Of a stretch of 64,000 bases of DNA, positions 8,405 to 17,787 are shown one piece after another (within the stretch, counting starts at the first letter, position 1; each line of letters begins with the position of its first letter). The stretch comes from CAZART01 sp964487555 (GTDB taxonomy: Bacteria > Bacteroidota > Rhodothermia > Rhodothermales > VXPQ01). The position numbers were made by a program, and so were the translations under genes. The notes beneath the pieces are model-generated. The model saw nothing but the letters and a program-made list of their open reading frames with translations, made no database searches and was not told the DNA's origin. The stretch is from the NCBI GenBank assembly GCA_964487555.1, contig CAZART010000012.1, positions 1 to 64,000 of the forward strand, read 5' to 3'.

Positions 8405-9278
8405 CCGCCAGTGCGAGACCGGCCCAGTTCGGACCACTCAGTCTTTCTTTCCAAAGGACAACGCCGAGAAGCGCACTTCCGATGACCAGCAGAATATTGT
8501 TGGCGGGGAAGACGAAAGGGCCGGAAAGCTGCCGGATCGCGCGAAGGATGAACTCGACCGATCCGACGTTCACGGCACCTAGTACGAAGCCCCATGCGAT
8601 CGTCCTCAGATCTGAGCGTCGTCGCCTCCCGACGACGATGGCAAGACCCAGAAGAAATGCAACGCCGAACGCCATGCTCATGAATGCGGCGGTGCTGTGG
8701 TCCGCAGCGAAGACTTCGTCAAAGGCCTTCATGGTCGTGTCGATGGTCCCACCAATCAGAAAGAGGAGCGTTAACGTGGTGAAGTGTTGAAGGGGTGACG
8801 TTTTGACGTCTTGCGCTGCCGACGGCCGAAACGGAACCGCCTCCAGGGCCGAAGCCGGTGCGGGTGCGTCAACGATGCGCGGACGCCGGGATATCAGGAG
8901 AAATGCCCCCACAGCTACCACCAGGCCGGCGAGCTGAAATTCGGAAGGCGTTTCATCCCAGACGATCCATGAGGCGACGAAGGGAATTACCACGGATATG
9001 CGCATGACGGCGATCGCGAGCGACATCCCTGCTACCGCCGTTGCCAATGCCAGCACGAAGAAGCCCGCGATAAACAGACCGCCCGTGAAAACGCCGAACA
9101 AGGTTAATTCTAGTCCTGGATCGTAGCCGCCCACGTCCAGTACGGCGAGCGATATCAAGAACGCCGCCAGATAATTTGCCGTTAACAGTGATAGACGATC
9201 TAATCCGCGGAGGGCGGCGTGCTTGAAGATCATGCCGATCGCGAGACTGCAGGCGACCGCCAGCGCAAGATCAATCAA
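8376..9278 (-). CDS. DMT superfamily (EamA-like) transporter
   Basis: The 300-residue protein is almost entirely hydrophobic with about ten predicted membrane segments and an internal duplication, the layout of EamA/DMT transporters. A cytosolic loop rich in Pro and Ala near residues 132-155 separates the halves. Segments such as MIDLALAVACSLAIGMIFKH and the C-terminal LAGLVVAVGAFLLIS and WAGLALAALALLLLNF are typical, with the second half opening LTLLFLIGGTIDTTMKAF. The substrate cannot be predicted. The gene overlaps the upstream YbbR gene by 8 bp, implying co-transcription. Its last bases are the apparent founder of the adjacent 62-bp repeat array. Confidence 0.85.
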   Translation of the reverse strand: MIDLALAVACSLAIGMIFKHAALRGLDRLSLLTANYLAAFLISLAVLDVGGYDPGLELTLFGVFTGGLFIAGFFVLALATAVAGMSLAIAVMRISVVIPFVASWIVWDETPSEFQLAGLVVAVGAFLLISRRPRIVDAPAPASALEAVPFRPSAAQDVKTSPLQHFTTLTLLFLIGGTIDTTMKAFDEVFAADHSTAAFMSMAFGVAFLLGLAIVVGRRRRSDLRTIAWGFVLGAVNVGSVEFILRAIRQLSGPFVFPANNILLVIGSALLGVVLWKERLSGPNWAGLALAALALLLLNF

Positions 9279-10281
9279 TGCGCTCGTAATAGCCCAGCGT
9301 TTGCGGAATCATCTCAATGTCCCGCAGCACGAGGTTTTTCGGGGGGTGGAGGTGCGGCCGGATGCGGCCGGTGGTATCCTGGCGAATTTCGTCGTACGAC
9401 ACCGTCGCGTAGAAATCCATCGCATGCTCAGCGTCCTGATACTGGGAGAATAGAACGCGGTAGCGCACATTGATCGTCGACGGCTCCAGCGAAACGAGCG
9501 TCTGGGTCGAGGGCTGTCCCTGCACCGTGACGTCGATCTCCCGCGAGCCTTCGGTGAACTGCTTCGAAACCGCGCGCAAACTGATCGCCTCAACATTCTT
9601 CAGTACGAGCCCCGAAAGGGTGTCCGATAGGGCAATGCGCGTCTGGAGCGTATCCCGAACATTCTCGAACGTGCGGCGGACCGTCGGCCATTGTTCAAGA
9701 TCGCCGATCACGGAAGCAGCGCCCGTCACGTCTACCGAATCCGGCATCAGGGTCGGCGGATTGACGAGATCGTACGTCCGGGGCGTTTCGATGCGGGCGC
9801 GAAGATCTACCGGTACCCTTCGCGTGATGCGACGCTCGGTCAACAAGTTCAGCGTGGCCGGGATTACACTCTGGACGTCAAGATTCTTAGGCAGCTCGGG
9901 AATGGCATCACGCACCGTCACTTCCTGCTGCGACGCATTGACGGGGATGATCGGCGGCGAAAAGCGAAGCCGCAGTAAGGACCAACCGTCGCCCACGACC
10001 TGCACGCGGACGTTATCGGGCGGCAGCTGAGAAAGCGCCTGGTTTTCGGGCAGATTCACGACCTCCGTCGGCATCTGGAATATCTTGGTATGCGTCTCGC
10101 GCATGGTGAAGGTAAACCAGAGCAGGCTGGAGACGAGAATCGCCATCGTGACGGCCATTCCGCGGCGCTGGGGCTCATTTTCGGAGCGCTGTGGGGACGG
10201 ACGAGAGAAGAGGCTCTGGATCCTGTCCCAGAATGCCGTGCCCGGCGGGATGCGGTCTTGTGGAGTCCTTTCGTTTGCCAT
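9271..10281 (-). CDS. YbbR-like domain protein
   Basis: This is a membrane-anchored extracytoplasmic protein. The 336-residue sequence has a basic N-terminus of about 40 residues, one membrane segment (MAVTMAILVSSLLWFTFTM, about residues 42-60), and then beta-rich YbbR repeats. The repeat hallmark (PDSVDVTGAASVIGDL) is near residue 180. In many bacteria YbbR follows cdaA (diadenylate cyclase) and modulates it; no cdaA is present here, so that link cannot be made. Instead it lies 33 bp downstream of a microcompartment-shell gene and overlaps a transporter gene, within a polysaccharide block. Confidence 0.82.
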   Translation of the reverse strand: MANERTPQDRIPPGTAFWDRIQSLFSRPSPQRSENEPQRRGMAVTMAILVSSLLWFTFTMRETHTKIFQMPTEVVNLPENQALSQLPPDNVRVQVVGDGWSLLRLRFSPPIIPVNASQQEVTVRDAIPELPKNLDVQSVIPATLNLLTERRITRRVPVDLRARIETPRTYDLVNPPTLMPDSVDVTGAASVIGDLEQWPTVRRTFENVRDTLQTRIALSDTLSGLVLKNVEAISLRAVSKQFTEGSREIDVTVQGQPSTQTLVSLEPSTINVRYRVLFSQYQDAEHAMDFYATVSYDEIRQDTTGRIRPHLHPPKNLVLRDIEMIPQTLGYYERID

Positions 10282-10314
10282 AGCGGCCTTTCACGCGCCC
10301 CCATCACGCTTTGT

Positions 10315-10788
10315 TCAAGAGCCGCGGTGCTGTCGAAGATGATTTAAGAGCTCATCCTTGCGTGCACGTGCGACGTCGCGCCCTTGAATCGGGAAATCGG
10401 GGATCTCGCGGACTGCGGCGCGGAGGTCTCGCACGGTCATCGATTCGTAGTCGGGTTCATTCGCCGAGGAGGAACCGGGGTGTCGAGCCGCTCCGGCCCG
10501 TTCGGCGTCGAGCTTCATCATGGCACGAACATCCTCGGCCGGACGCGGAATGACGTGCGCCGATACCACGCGTCCCACCCGTTCCGCCGCGGCGCGGCCG
10601 GCATCCACCGATGCCTGGACGGAGGCCACCTCACCGACGATCTTTATCGTGATGAGTGCGGGAACCGTTTGCTCGATCGAGACGAGGCGCACCTCAGCCG
10701 TCTTCAGCATCGCATCGGCCGCCTCGATGCCGGCGACCAGGCCGTGCGTCTCGAGCAGCCCCAGTGCCGTTTCATCGGCGAGAGGCAT
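10315..10788 (-). CDS. BMC-domain shell protein with C-terminal SAP-like extension
   Basis: The first 90 residues form a single bacterial microcompartment (BMC-H) domain: ALGLLETHGLVAGIEAADAM, the conserved edge lysine in DAMLKTAEVRL, and HVIPRP near residue 80. The pore loop reads EQTVPALIT and lacks the KIGxG pattern of the neighbouring shell protein, so its pore should differ. After a low-complexity linker, residues 112-157 (MTVRDLRAAVREIPDF, then RARKDELLNHLRQH) look like a small helical SAP or Rho-N type module. Extended BMC-H proteins are known (EutK and PduK types), but this extension differs from the ones I recognise. The gene is 33 bp downstream of a canonical BMC-H gene. Confidence 0.85.
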   Translation of the reverse strand: MPLADETALGLLETHGLVAGIEAADAMLKTAEVRLVSIEQTVPALITIKIVGEVASVQASVDAGRAAAERVGRVVSAHVIPRPAEDVRAMMKLDAERAGAARHPGSSSANEPDYESMTVRDLRAAVREIPDFPIQGRDVARARKDELLNHLRQHRGS

Positions 10789-10821
10789 CGGGGTTCGGGA
10801 AAAGCTTGGGAAGAAACGGCG

Positions 10822-11115
10822 TCAGTCTTCGATGCCCGTCGGGAGAATGGCTTCGACGTCGCTGTGCGGGCGCGGGATCACGTGCACAGAGACAAGCTCG
10901 CCTACGCGCTCGGCCGCCGAGGCTCCGGCATCCGTCGCCGCTTTCACGGCCCCGACGTCCCCTCGCACCATGACGGTCACGTAGCCGCCTCCGATCTTTT
11001 CCTTGCCGATGAGGCGAACGCGTGCGGCTTTCACCATTGCGTCGGCCGCCTCAATCGCACCGACGAGGCCGCGTGTTTCGATCATGCCGAGTGCCGGCCC
11101 AAAATCTTCTGCCAT
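10822..11115 (-). CDS. Bacterial microcompartment shell protein (BMC-H, PduA/EutM/CcmK type)
   Basis: The 97-residue protein is a canonical single BMC domain that should form cyclic hexamers tiling a proteinaceous shell. It shows GMIETRGLVGAIEAADAM, the edge lysine in DAMVKAARVRL, a pore motif KIGGG near residue 41, VMVRGDVGAVKAATDAG, and the terminal VHVIPRPHSDVEAILP. It heads a pair of shell genes lying between a polysaccharide flippase and a YbbR gene. I see no BMC-P/EutN vertex protein, aldehyde dehydrogenase, phosphotransacylase or signature enzyme in the window, so the cargo is unknown and other components must be elsewhere if a compartment is formed. Confidence 0.93.
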   Translation of the reverse strand: MAEDFGPALGMIETRGLVGAIEAADAMVKAARVRLIGKEKIGGGYVTVMVRGDVGAVKAATDAGASAAERVGELVSVHVIPRPHSDVEAILPTGIED

Positions 11116-11294
11116 AGAGCGTTTCGTGTTCTGCGGTCTCGTAGGATGACGGATGAAGGACGTGCTCCTAAGTCGTGCTCTGAGATCGTCGGGAGCACCG
11201 ACGGGAGCACGACCTCGTACCTCTTCCGCCGAATATAGAGGCGCCTCCTCCGATTGTCAACCAAAGGGTCCTCCGACGAGCTCTGTTCGATGAC

Positions 11295-12770
11295 CTAGAA
11301 TCTCTGCGCGCGAAACAGCGCCCGGCCCTTCTCCAGATCCTCTCGGGTATACAGTCCCGTGATCCACACGAGTGGAACGTAGGCGAGAATCAGGAGCAAG
11401 CGTAGACCGAGGCGCGGTACGGTCGCCCAACCGGTCGTCAGGTAGGCCGGTACATAGAGCGCCATGATCATCACCACCACGATCACGAGAATCCGCCAGG
11501 GATATCCGACGTGGATGCGACGTTCCGCGACGCGCGCCGAGAGGCCGGCAAGCGCCGCATAGGAGAGCGTCGTCGCGACGGCCGCTCCGTACGCGCCCAT
11601 CAGCGGAATGAGGGCGAAATTTAGCGCCAGGTTCAGCGTCGCCGCCGCAAGCACGTTCAGGCTGATTATGTGCGTGAGATCCGTCGCATAAAGGATGTTG
11701 TTTACGACGAAATAGACGCCGTATCCCATGAATCCGAGCGCGATGGGAAGCACCATGACGTCCGCCTCGAGATAAAATGGATCGACGCCGAATAGATTCA
11801 CGAGTAAGAGCGTCGCATCGTAGGACAGCAGCGAGAGGCCTAATACGGCCCAGCCGGTCCATACCGCGTAATGCCGAAACGACCGGCGATGCAGGCTTTG
11901 ATCGCCCACACCGACGGTCTTGAGGCCGATGACGGTAAAGGCGAGCTGGAAGCTTTGAACGAAAAGCATGTTGATGGTGCCTCCGAGGCGTGAGGCCCAT
12001 CCATACAGGCCGACGGTCTCCGCATCCGTCAGGTATTTCAAGATATATCGATCTCCGACGTTTAAGAAAAGGCCGGCAAACGAGGATAGAATGAGAGGCA
12101 CGCCGAATAAGAGCAGCCGCCCGACCAGGCGCCGGTTGAACCGCCATTCCACGTGGGTCAGCATGAAGCCGGTCATCACTGCTGCACTGGCGGAGGCTGA
12201 TGCAACGTACGCGATCAACACGCCGTCGAGGCCGAGGTCCAGGACGGCAAGAAGGTAGTACACGCCTGCGACCAGTACCGCCCATTCGGCCACCATGCTC
12301 GTGGCATACCATCCGGCTCGCTCGCGAACGCGCAGCAGCATGTACGGTACCGTTCCGACCACCTTCAATGCTGCATACCCGGCCATGAGTCGTGGCAACA
12401 GGGTCTCGGATCCGTCATCCAGAAGAAATCCACCGAAGAACGGAGCGGCAAGCCAGAGCAGACCGAAGGCCGTCGCCGCCGACAGCAGCGTCAGAAGAAG
12501 AGTCGTGAACGGGATGGCGGGAGTTTGCGTCTCCTCCGGCTCGGACATGAAGCGCAGCATCCCCGTCGCCAGACCGAGGCCGGAAACCGGGATGATAATA
12601 TGCGCGGTGGCCTCGAGAAGCACGAGGTGCCCGTAGGCGGAGGCGGGCAGCAGTTCGGTGTTCAGGTAGAGCGGCGCCAGCACCAGTCCGCTCGCCTTCA
12701 CCGCGATGTTTCCGATCGCGTAAATCCCCGTCTGTCGAATGACCCGCTGAAGGCCTCCTTCTTCCTTCAT
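11295..12770 (-). CDS. Polysaccharide flippase (Wzx/MATE-like, oligosaccharide flippase family)
   Basis: The 491-residue protein has some 12-14 hydrophobic segments spread over its length and starts with the typical amphipathic LQRVIRQTGIYAIGNIAVKASG. It is the kind of transporter that flips lipid-linked oligosaccharide units across the inner membrane for O-antigen, capsule or exopolysaccharide. It overlaps the pyruvyl-transferase gene by 4 bp and lies downstream of two glycosyltransferases and wecB, which fits this role. Substrate specificity is not visible. A 179-bp spacer without a clear terminator separates it from the shell-protein genes. Confidence 0.88.
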   Translation of the reverse strand: MKEEGGLQRVIRQTGIYAIGNIAVKASGLVLAPLYLNTELLPASAYGHLVLLEATAHIIIPVSGLGLATGMLRFMSEPEETQTPAIPFTTLLLTLLSAATAFGLLWLAAPFFGGFLLDDGSETLLPRLMAGYAALKVVGTVPYMLLRVRERAGWYATSMVAEWAVLVAGVYYLLAVLDLGLDGVLIAYVASASASAAVMTGFMLTHVEWRFNRRLVGRLLLFGVPLILSSFAGLFLNVGDRYILKYLTDAETVGLYGWASRLGGTINMLFVQSFQLAFTVIGLKTVGVGDQSLHRRSFRHYAVWTGWAVLGLSLLSYDATLLLVNLFGVDPFYLEADVMVLPIALGFMGYGVYFVVNNILYATDLTHIISLNVLAAATLNLALNFALIPLMGAYGAAVATTLSYAALAGLSARVAERRIHVGYPWRILVIVVVMIMALYVPAYLTTGWATVPRLGLRLLLILAYVPLVWITGLYTREDLEKGRALFRAQRF

Positions 12771-14137
12771 GCCGATCGGATGGCCTCGCCCTTTGGCCGA
12801 TCCGCCTCGTCGCCTGCGTCATTGAACTCGTTGTTCTCCATACGCGTGTGACCCACAACTTCGAGACACTCTGCCGCCGAATCGGCGCGGAGGCGTTCCT
12901 CCTCCACCGTCATGAACAGCTCCGCTCGAAATCCGGAGAGCTCCTCGATGAAGCGTCGCAGCGCCGTCCTGAGCCGGCCGCCGGACACCGCATCGATGTC
13001 GCACACGTAGCGGCCCATCCCCAGCCGTTCGAACAGCGCTCGCGTCTTGAACTCGTAGGAGATCGGCAGCACCGGGACGCCCGCCGCAAGCCCCATGATC
13101 GCCATGTGCATGCGCGTCGCCACGATCATGTCGAATTCGGACAGCTTTTCGATGAGCTCCTCGGGACGATGGAAGTCGGAATCGATCGCTACCCGCCCCG
13201 CCACGTCGGGCGGTAAGCGGTCCACGACGTCGCGCGCAACGAGAGCGTCGTTGTACGCGTATCCGGGCACGCCCTGGCAGGTCGAGATAAAGGTCACCGA
13301 CGCGGCGTACCGCCGGGTGAGGTCTTCGACGACTTCGGCGACGGCCGACTTGTACGCTTCCATGCCTTCATCCTCCGACATCCCCTCGAAAAACGGCCAC
13401 CGCCGTACCGACACCGCCGCCCTGAATCCATTCTCCGGCAGCTGCACCGCGCCGGACGTGGCCAAAACGCCCGGATCGGCGAGCGAGAAGACGGCATCGG
13501 CGGCGAGACGGGCATTTACCTCGGAAGGATTGCAGACGTCGTGTACGTGCTCGATCGACTCGTTGTCGCGAAGCAGGACGAGGGCAGCGTTGCGGAAGAT
13601 GCTCTTGAGAGCGCGTCGAGTGTGCCTCGATTTAAACGGGCCCATCGATTGCGTATAGAGGATGAGCGGCCTGTCCAGCAGCAGCGCGATTCGAAAATCG
13701 AAGACGCGAGGCGCCAGCCAATAATTCTCGACGAGATACGTCCCACCCGTACTGACGATCGCATCCGCGCCGGCGTAGTGACGGAGGGTTTCCCATTCGT
13801 CTCTTGTCGACAAAAAGCGCGCCGTCCGCACGCGGCCGCGCCCGAGAGCGAAAGCGGCCGCATACAGGCGGGGAAGGCTTGAATACCATCGCGCATAGCG
13901 AATCGCACCATGGAGCTTCTGAAAGCGCACTTCTCGGCGCGGCGGAAACGCATGGACGTACAACGGAGCGATGATGTTGAACTCCGGATAGAATTGCCCG
14001 GCCAGCTCCGGCTGGGTGTCGGCCACGACGATCTCGGCATCCTCGCCGAAGACGCTTCTAACGTGGCGTACAATGGCCATAAGAATGGCCGCATCGCCTC
14101 CGTTGAGCAGGACGGTATTCGTGATAACGACTTTCAT
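12767..14137 (-). CDS. Polysaccharide pyruvyl transferase family protein
   Basis: The 456-residue protein belongs to the CsaB/WcaK/AmsJ family, which transfers pyruvate from phosphoenolpyruvate to glycans as ketals. Supporting segments are the N-terminal ITNTVLLNGGDAAILMAI, AIVSTGGTYLVENYW, LILYTQSMGPFKSRHTR, and near residue 340 the family's C-terminal VATRMHMAIMGLAAGVPVLP. It overlaps both neighbours by 4 bp, so translation is coupled with the glycosyltransferase upstream and the flippase downstream. It would add a negatively charged group to a surface polysaccharide. The exact sugar acceptor is unknown. Confidence 0.88.
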   Translation of the reverse strand: MKVVITNTVLLNGGDAAILMAIVRHVRSVFGEDAEIVVADTQPELAGQFYPEFNIIAPLYVHAFPPRREVRFQKLHGAIRYARWYSSLPRLYAAAFALGRGRVRTARFLSTRDEWETLRHYAGADAIVSTGGTYLVENYWLAPRVFDFRIALLLDRPLILYTQSMGPFKSRHTRRALKSIFRNAALVLLRDNESIEHVHDVCNPSEVNARLAADAVFSLADPGVLATSGAVQLPENGFRAAVSVRRWPFFEGMSEDEGMEAYKSAVAEVVEDLTRRYAASVTFISTCQGVPGYAYNDALVARDVVDRLPPDVAGRVAIDSDFHRPEELIEKLSEFDMIVATRMHMAIMGLAAGVPVLPISYEFKTRALFERLGMGRYVCDIDAVSGGRLRTALRRFIEELSGFRAELFMTVEEERLRADSAAECLEVVGHTRMENNEFNDAGDEADRPKGEAIRSA

Positions 14138-15225
14138 GGCCGTCCATCGGTGTTCGGTGAAAGCGTCGCGAGATCATCGAGCAACGTGTATAATGCGTCC
14201 CGGCGACGATCTCGGCTGAATCGCTCTGCGATGTGGCGACGCGCGACCTCTCGCCTGGAAGGCGCCTCGTCCAGCGCTTGCCGGATAGCCCTGACGATCT
14301 CGTCCGGCTCGGGCGTATCGACGACATATCCGGCCGGGCCAATTCCGTCGGGAATGCCGAAAACTCGGCTTCCTACGGGAACGCATCCACACATCATGGC
14401 CTCGCACAGGACGTTGGGCAGCCCTTCGGCGCGAGATAATTGCACATAGACGGAGGTCTGGTGGTAATGGCTGACGAGATCGTCCCGATCGACGGGCCGG
14501 ATGAGCCGAACGTTCGCACTTACCCTGTAGCGGCTGCGTACGTCGTCCGGATCCGGCACGCCCACGACCCGGAAGTCTTCGTCCGGCAGGCGCCGGGCCG
14601 CCTCAAAAAACAGGTCGATGCCTTTGCGGAGGAGTGTGCGGTCAGAGTCAATCAGGCCCACCGTGCTGACGACGCGTGCGCGCTGCACCGGGCCGATCGG
14701 CCAGCGGCCGGGATCATATCCCGTCGGGGTGATGCGGATCTCCGCCCGGCTATCAGGCGCGAATACCTTGATGCCCTGATCGACCGTACTCGGCCACTCT
14801 GAGAATGTGTTGGTAGAGTGCACCAGCGAAGGCGAAACCGGAAGCAGAATATCGGCGTGCGTAAGTACGAGCCGCGCGAGCGGCGCTCTCCAGGCGCTGA
14901 GAAAGACGCCGTATCCGAGCGACGGCAAGGCAATGGCGTCGAAACCTCCGACGGCGACCACGACGGGCTTTCGAAACAGGCGGGCAAGCAGAAGCGGCAG
15001 CACCATGTGGTAATCCGCGAACCAGCCGTACACCGCGTCGCATCTGCGAATTTCTCGGACGAGCCACGCGAACTGACGGACGAACATCGCGGCCAATGCC
15101 GTCGGCCCGAGCTTGCCGTCCCGGCCGAAGCGAAATATCCGCAGCTCCGCCCTTCGGCCGAGAATGTCGAGATCCTCGCGCACAAACGAGCTGGGCATCA
15201 GGTAGATGAATAGGAGTCGACTCAC
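14134..15225 (-). CDS. Glycosyltransferase family 4 (GT-B fold)
   Basis: The C-terminal half contains the GT4 donor-binding region: VYVQLSRAEGLPNVLCEAMMCG with the E-x7-E motif, then VGSRVFGIPDGI. The N-terminal Rossmann half has RLLFIYLMPSSF and VVVAVGGFDAIALPSLG. The open frame extends to 15471, but that part overlaps wecB and reads as Arg/Pro-rich shadow sequence. I therefore place the start at GTG 15225, just before VSRLLFIYL, giving about 363 residues, a normal size. No strong ribosome site is seen. It lies 58 bp after wecB and overlaps the pyruvyl transferase by 4 bp. Confidence 0.85.
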   Translation of the reverse strand: MSRLLFIYLMPSSFVREDLDILGRRAELRIFRFGRDGKLGPTALAAMFVRQFAWLVREIRRCDAVYGWFADYHMVLPLLLARLFRKPVVVAVGGFDAIALPSLGYGVFLSAWRAPLARLVLTHADILLPVSPSLVHSTNTFSEWPSTVDQGIKVFAPDSRAEIRITPTGYDPGRWPIGPVQRARVVSTVGLIDSDRTLLRKGIDLFFEAARRLPDEDFRVVGVPDPDDVRSRYRVSANVRLIRPVDRDDLVSHYHQTSVYVQLSRAEGLPNVLCEAMMCGCVPVGSRVFGIPDGIGPAGYVVDTPEPDEIVRAIRQALDEAPSRREVARRHIAERFSRDRRRDALYTLLDDLATLSPNTDGRP

Positions 15226-15283
15226 GTCGGCCGGCTGCGGTGTCGTTCGAATGGGAACGGCGTTGGAGGACGGACGATTCCGC

Positions 15284-16330
15284 CTACTCGGCGAGAATAG
15301 CGGCGATGCGCGTCGCCGCGCCCGGCTCGGAGAACGTCGGCGCCGGCGGGCGGGGTGGATCGGCAACCGCGGCCTCGATGCGGTCGGGATCGGTGCCGGT
15401 GACCGTGTTCCAGCCGCCGGCCGTAGTTTCCACCCACTCCGTCTCCTCGCGCAGCGTAATGCAGGGTACACCCAACCATATCGCTTCCTTCTGGAGACCG
15501 CCGGAATCGGTAAGCACGCCGCGAGCGTGGCTCACCAGCGACAGCATCGAAAGATAGCCCACGGGCGGCGTGATGTGCACGTTCGACGGAATCTGAAGGC
15601 CGTTGATCCGTTCCCGAGTTCGGGGATGGAGGGGCACCGTCACGGGCGCATCGATGCGCCGGAGCCCCTCGAAGATGCCTTCCAGCCGCGCCCGATCGTC
15701 GGTATTCTCGGCCCGGTGGATGGTCGCCACGTAGTATGACCCGGCATCAAAGTCCGTAACGCCGGCGAGCGGACGATGCTGTTGCGCGAGCTCGGCGAAG
15801 AGGAGCGTGGCATCCAGCATCACGTCACCGGTGAGATGAACGCCCTCCGTGATACCCTCATCGCCGAGGTGATCGACGGCGGTCTGCGTCGGGCAGAAAA
15901 GAAGCGACGACAGTCGATCGGTGACGATCCGGTTGATCTCCTCCGGCATACTCCGGTTGAAGGAGCGTAGTCCGGCCTCAACGTGGGCCAGTGGCATGTG
16001 CAGTTTTGACGCGACGAGCGCGCCCGCAATCGTGCTGTTCGTGTCGCCGTAGACCAGCACAAAATCCGGATCAGGCCTCGCCATCAAGAACTCCTCGAGA
16101 CGGATCATGATTTCGCCCGTCTGCACGGCATGAGAAGCCGATCCGACGTCCAGATTAACGGCAGGCTCGGGAATTCCGAGTTCGTCGAAAAAGATGGCGC
16201 TCATTTCCTCGTCGTAATGTTGACCGGTATGTACCATCAGCTCGTCAATGCCGACCTCTTTGAGTGCACGGCTCACGACGGCCGCTTTGACGAACTGGGG
16301 GCGAGCACCGGTTATAGATACAATACGCAT
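15284..16330 (-). CDS. wecB: UDP-N-acetylglucosamine 2-epimerase (non-hydrolysing)
   Basis: This cytosolic enzyme interconverts UDP-GlcNAc and UDP-ManNAc, supplying ManNAc-derived sugars for surface glycans. The 348-residue length is normal. Motifs in order are TGARPQFVKAAVVSRAL, HTGQHYDEEMS, VYGDTNSTIAG, HVEAGLRSFNRSMPEEINR, TIHRAENTDD and LTDSGGLQKEAIWLGVPC, which together carry the catalytic and nucleotide-binding residues of WecB/MnaA. It is flanked on both sides by glycosyltransferases in the same direction. Confidence 0.96.
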   Translation of the reverse strand: MRIVSITGARPQFVKAAVVSRALKEVGIDELMVHTGQHYDEEMSAIFFDELGIPEPAVNLDVGSASHAVQTGEIMIRLEEFLMARPDPDFVLVYGDTNSTIAGALVASKLHMPLAHVEAGLRSFNRSMPEEINRIVTDRLSSLLFCPTQTAVDHLGDEGITEGVHLTGDVMLDATLLFAELAQQHRPLAGVTDFDAGSYYVATIHRAENTDDRARLEGIFEGLRRIDAPVTVPLHPRTRERINGLQIPSNVHITPPVGYLSMLSLVSHARGVLTDSGGLQKEAIWLGVPCITLREETEWVETTAGGWNTVTGTDPDRIEAAVADPPRPPAPTFSEPGAATRIAAILAE

Positions 16331-16357
16331 ATGGTAATCCTTGTCGTCTTCAATTTG

Positions 16358-17764
16358 TCAGGCGGCAGAACGAGATGGGTCTGATATCTCCCGGAGCAGA
16401 CCAGCCAGCGCCCCGGTCTGCTCCCGCCGGCTGTACCTCAGCGCCGTGGCCTCCTCTGCCCCGTGTAGCGGACGGCCGTTGGCCCAGGCGTTGTAGCTCT
16501 TTTGGAGGTGGGTTGCGATTCCTGCCACGTCGTCGAATTCGAACAGGAGCCCGGCACCGGATTCGCGGAGAATGCGAGCGGCGTCCCCCGCTGCCGGTCC
16601 GATGCCGAGGACGGGTCGGCCCGAGGCGACGTACTCGTAGACCTTCCCCGTTACGATGCCCTCGGCACCTTTCACCCTGTTGATCGAGAGCAGCAGCATC
16701 GTAGCACTCTTCATCCGCTTCACCGCGTCGGAATGCGGCACGTAGGGCATCGTGCGAACACGCTTCTCGAGGCCGTACTGCGCCGCCGATGCCAGTACGG
16801 CAGGTTCGACGTTTCCGACGAACGACAGGAATAGCTTCGGTATGCTCGCATCCGCATCCAGGCGGGCGAGGGCCTTCCACAGAGCGGTCGGATTTCGCGC
16901 CGCGTTCAGATTTCCAATGTGCGATACGACGAATTCATCCGCTGGAATGTCCCCCGTAACACCTTCGAAATCAGCCGGATCGAAGCCGTTTTCGATCACC
17001 TTCAACGGCAAATCGCCCGAGCGTGAAAGCTGGCGCAGCATAACCTCGCTCACGACGGTCCCGGCCGTCGCACGACGCAGTACGAGACGCTCCATCATCG
17101 CGTCGAGCGTGCGTGCCGCGGTGGTCATCGGCAGATCGGCGTAGTAATCGATTTCCGTCCATGGATCGCGAAAATCGGTGAGCCACGGCAGCCGGTGCCG
17201 GTAGGCGAGCAGCATGCCGACGAGGTGAACCGAATGAGGCGGACCTGTCGTGAGGATGGCATCATAGCGCTCGCGCCAGAGGAGATCGTCGCCGCGGCGA
17301 AGCGCGAACGGTACCCACCCTACCCGCGCATCCGGCAAGAACACGTTGGCGCGGATCCACCGGGCTACGCGCTGGCGGAGATTCATCTGCGCCTCACCAA
17401 GGAATCCGACGGAGACGACATCCTCCTTTCGCTTCTTCAGCACGCGTGCATAAAGGGCGTACGGATCCCAGGCGTACGTGCGTTCCACGTCGACGTCTGG
17501 AGGTATTTCTTCGGCGAGGTCCGGATCGAGGTCAGGGTACGAGGCGTGCTCCGGACGAACCGTCAAGACGGTCGGAATCCAGCCGAATGCCGGCAGGTAT
17601 TTAGTGAACTTGAGGCTGCGCTGAACACCCGGACCCCCTGACGGCGGATAGTAATAGGTAACGAACAGGACGCGTCGCTGCAGCGTGGATGAATCGTCAC
17701 GCTCCGGCGCACGATCGGACCGTGCGCCGGAGACGATTTTCCGGAGCGGGTTTGCAGCATCCAT
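16358..17764 (-). CDS. Glycosyltransferase (family 4-like)
   Basis: The protein of about 468 residues opens with VLFVTYYYPPSGGPGVQRSL, a common GT4 N-terminal pattern for capsule and exopolysaccharide glycosyltransferases. A donor-binding C-terminal half follows (VVSHIGNLNAARNPTALWKA, VYEYVASGRPVLGIGPAAGDA with the acidic residue near the end of the domain). The frame is open to 17839, but I choose ATG 17764 because it lies 23 bp after the stop of the upstream YfhO-like gene and the extra residues overlap that gene. Sugar specificity is unknown. It precedes wecB by 27 bp. Confidence 0.88.
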   Translation of the reverse strand: MDAANPLRKIVSGARSDRAPERDDSSTLQRRVLFVTYYYPPSGGPGVQRSLKFTKYLPAFGWIPTVLTVRPEHASYPDLDPDLAEEIPPDVDVERTYAWDPYALYARVLKKRKEDVVSVGFLGEAQMNLRQRVARWIRANVFLPDARVGWVPFALRRGDDLLWRERYDAILTTGPPHSVHLVGMLLAYRHRLPWLTDFRDPWTEIDYYADLPMTTAARTLDAMMERLVLRRATAGTVVSEVMLRQLSRSGDLPLKVIENGFDPADFEGVTGDIPADEFVVSHIGNLNAARNPTALWKALARLDADASIPKLFLSFVGNVEPAVLASAAQYGLEKRVRTMPYVPHSDAVKRMKSATMLLLSINRVKGAEGIVTGKVYEYVASGRPVLGIGPAAGDAARILRESGAGLLFEFDDVAGIATHLQKSYNAWANGRPLHGAEEATALRYSRREQTGALAGLLREISDPSRSAA

Positions 17765-17787
17765 AGTCCGCACAGGGTGGCGCGCTT

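Noticed and set aside
15226..15471. N-terminal extension of the glycosyltransferase
   Set aside because: The extension overlaps wecB and reads as Arg/Pro-rich shadow sequence; a GTG at 15225 gives a normal glycosyltransferase start.
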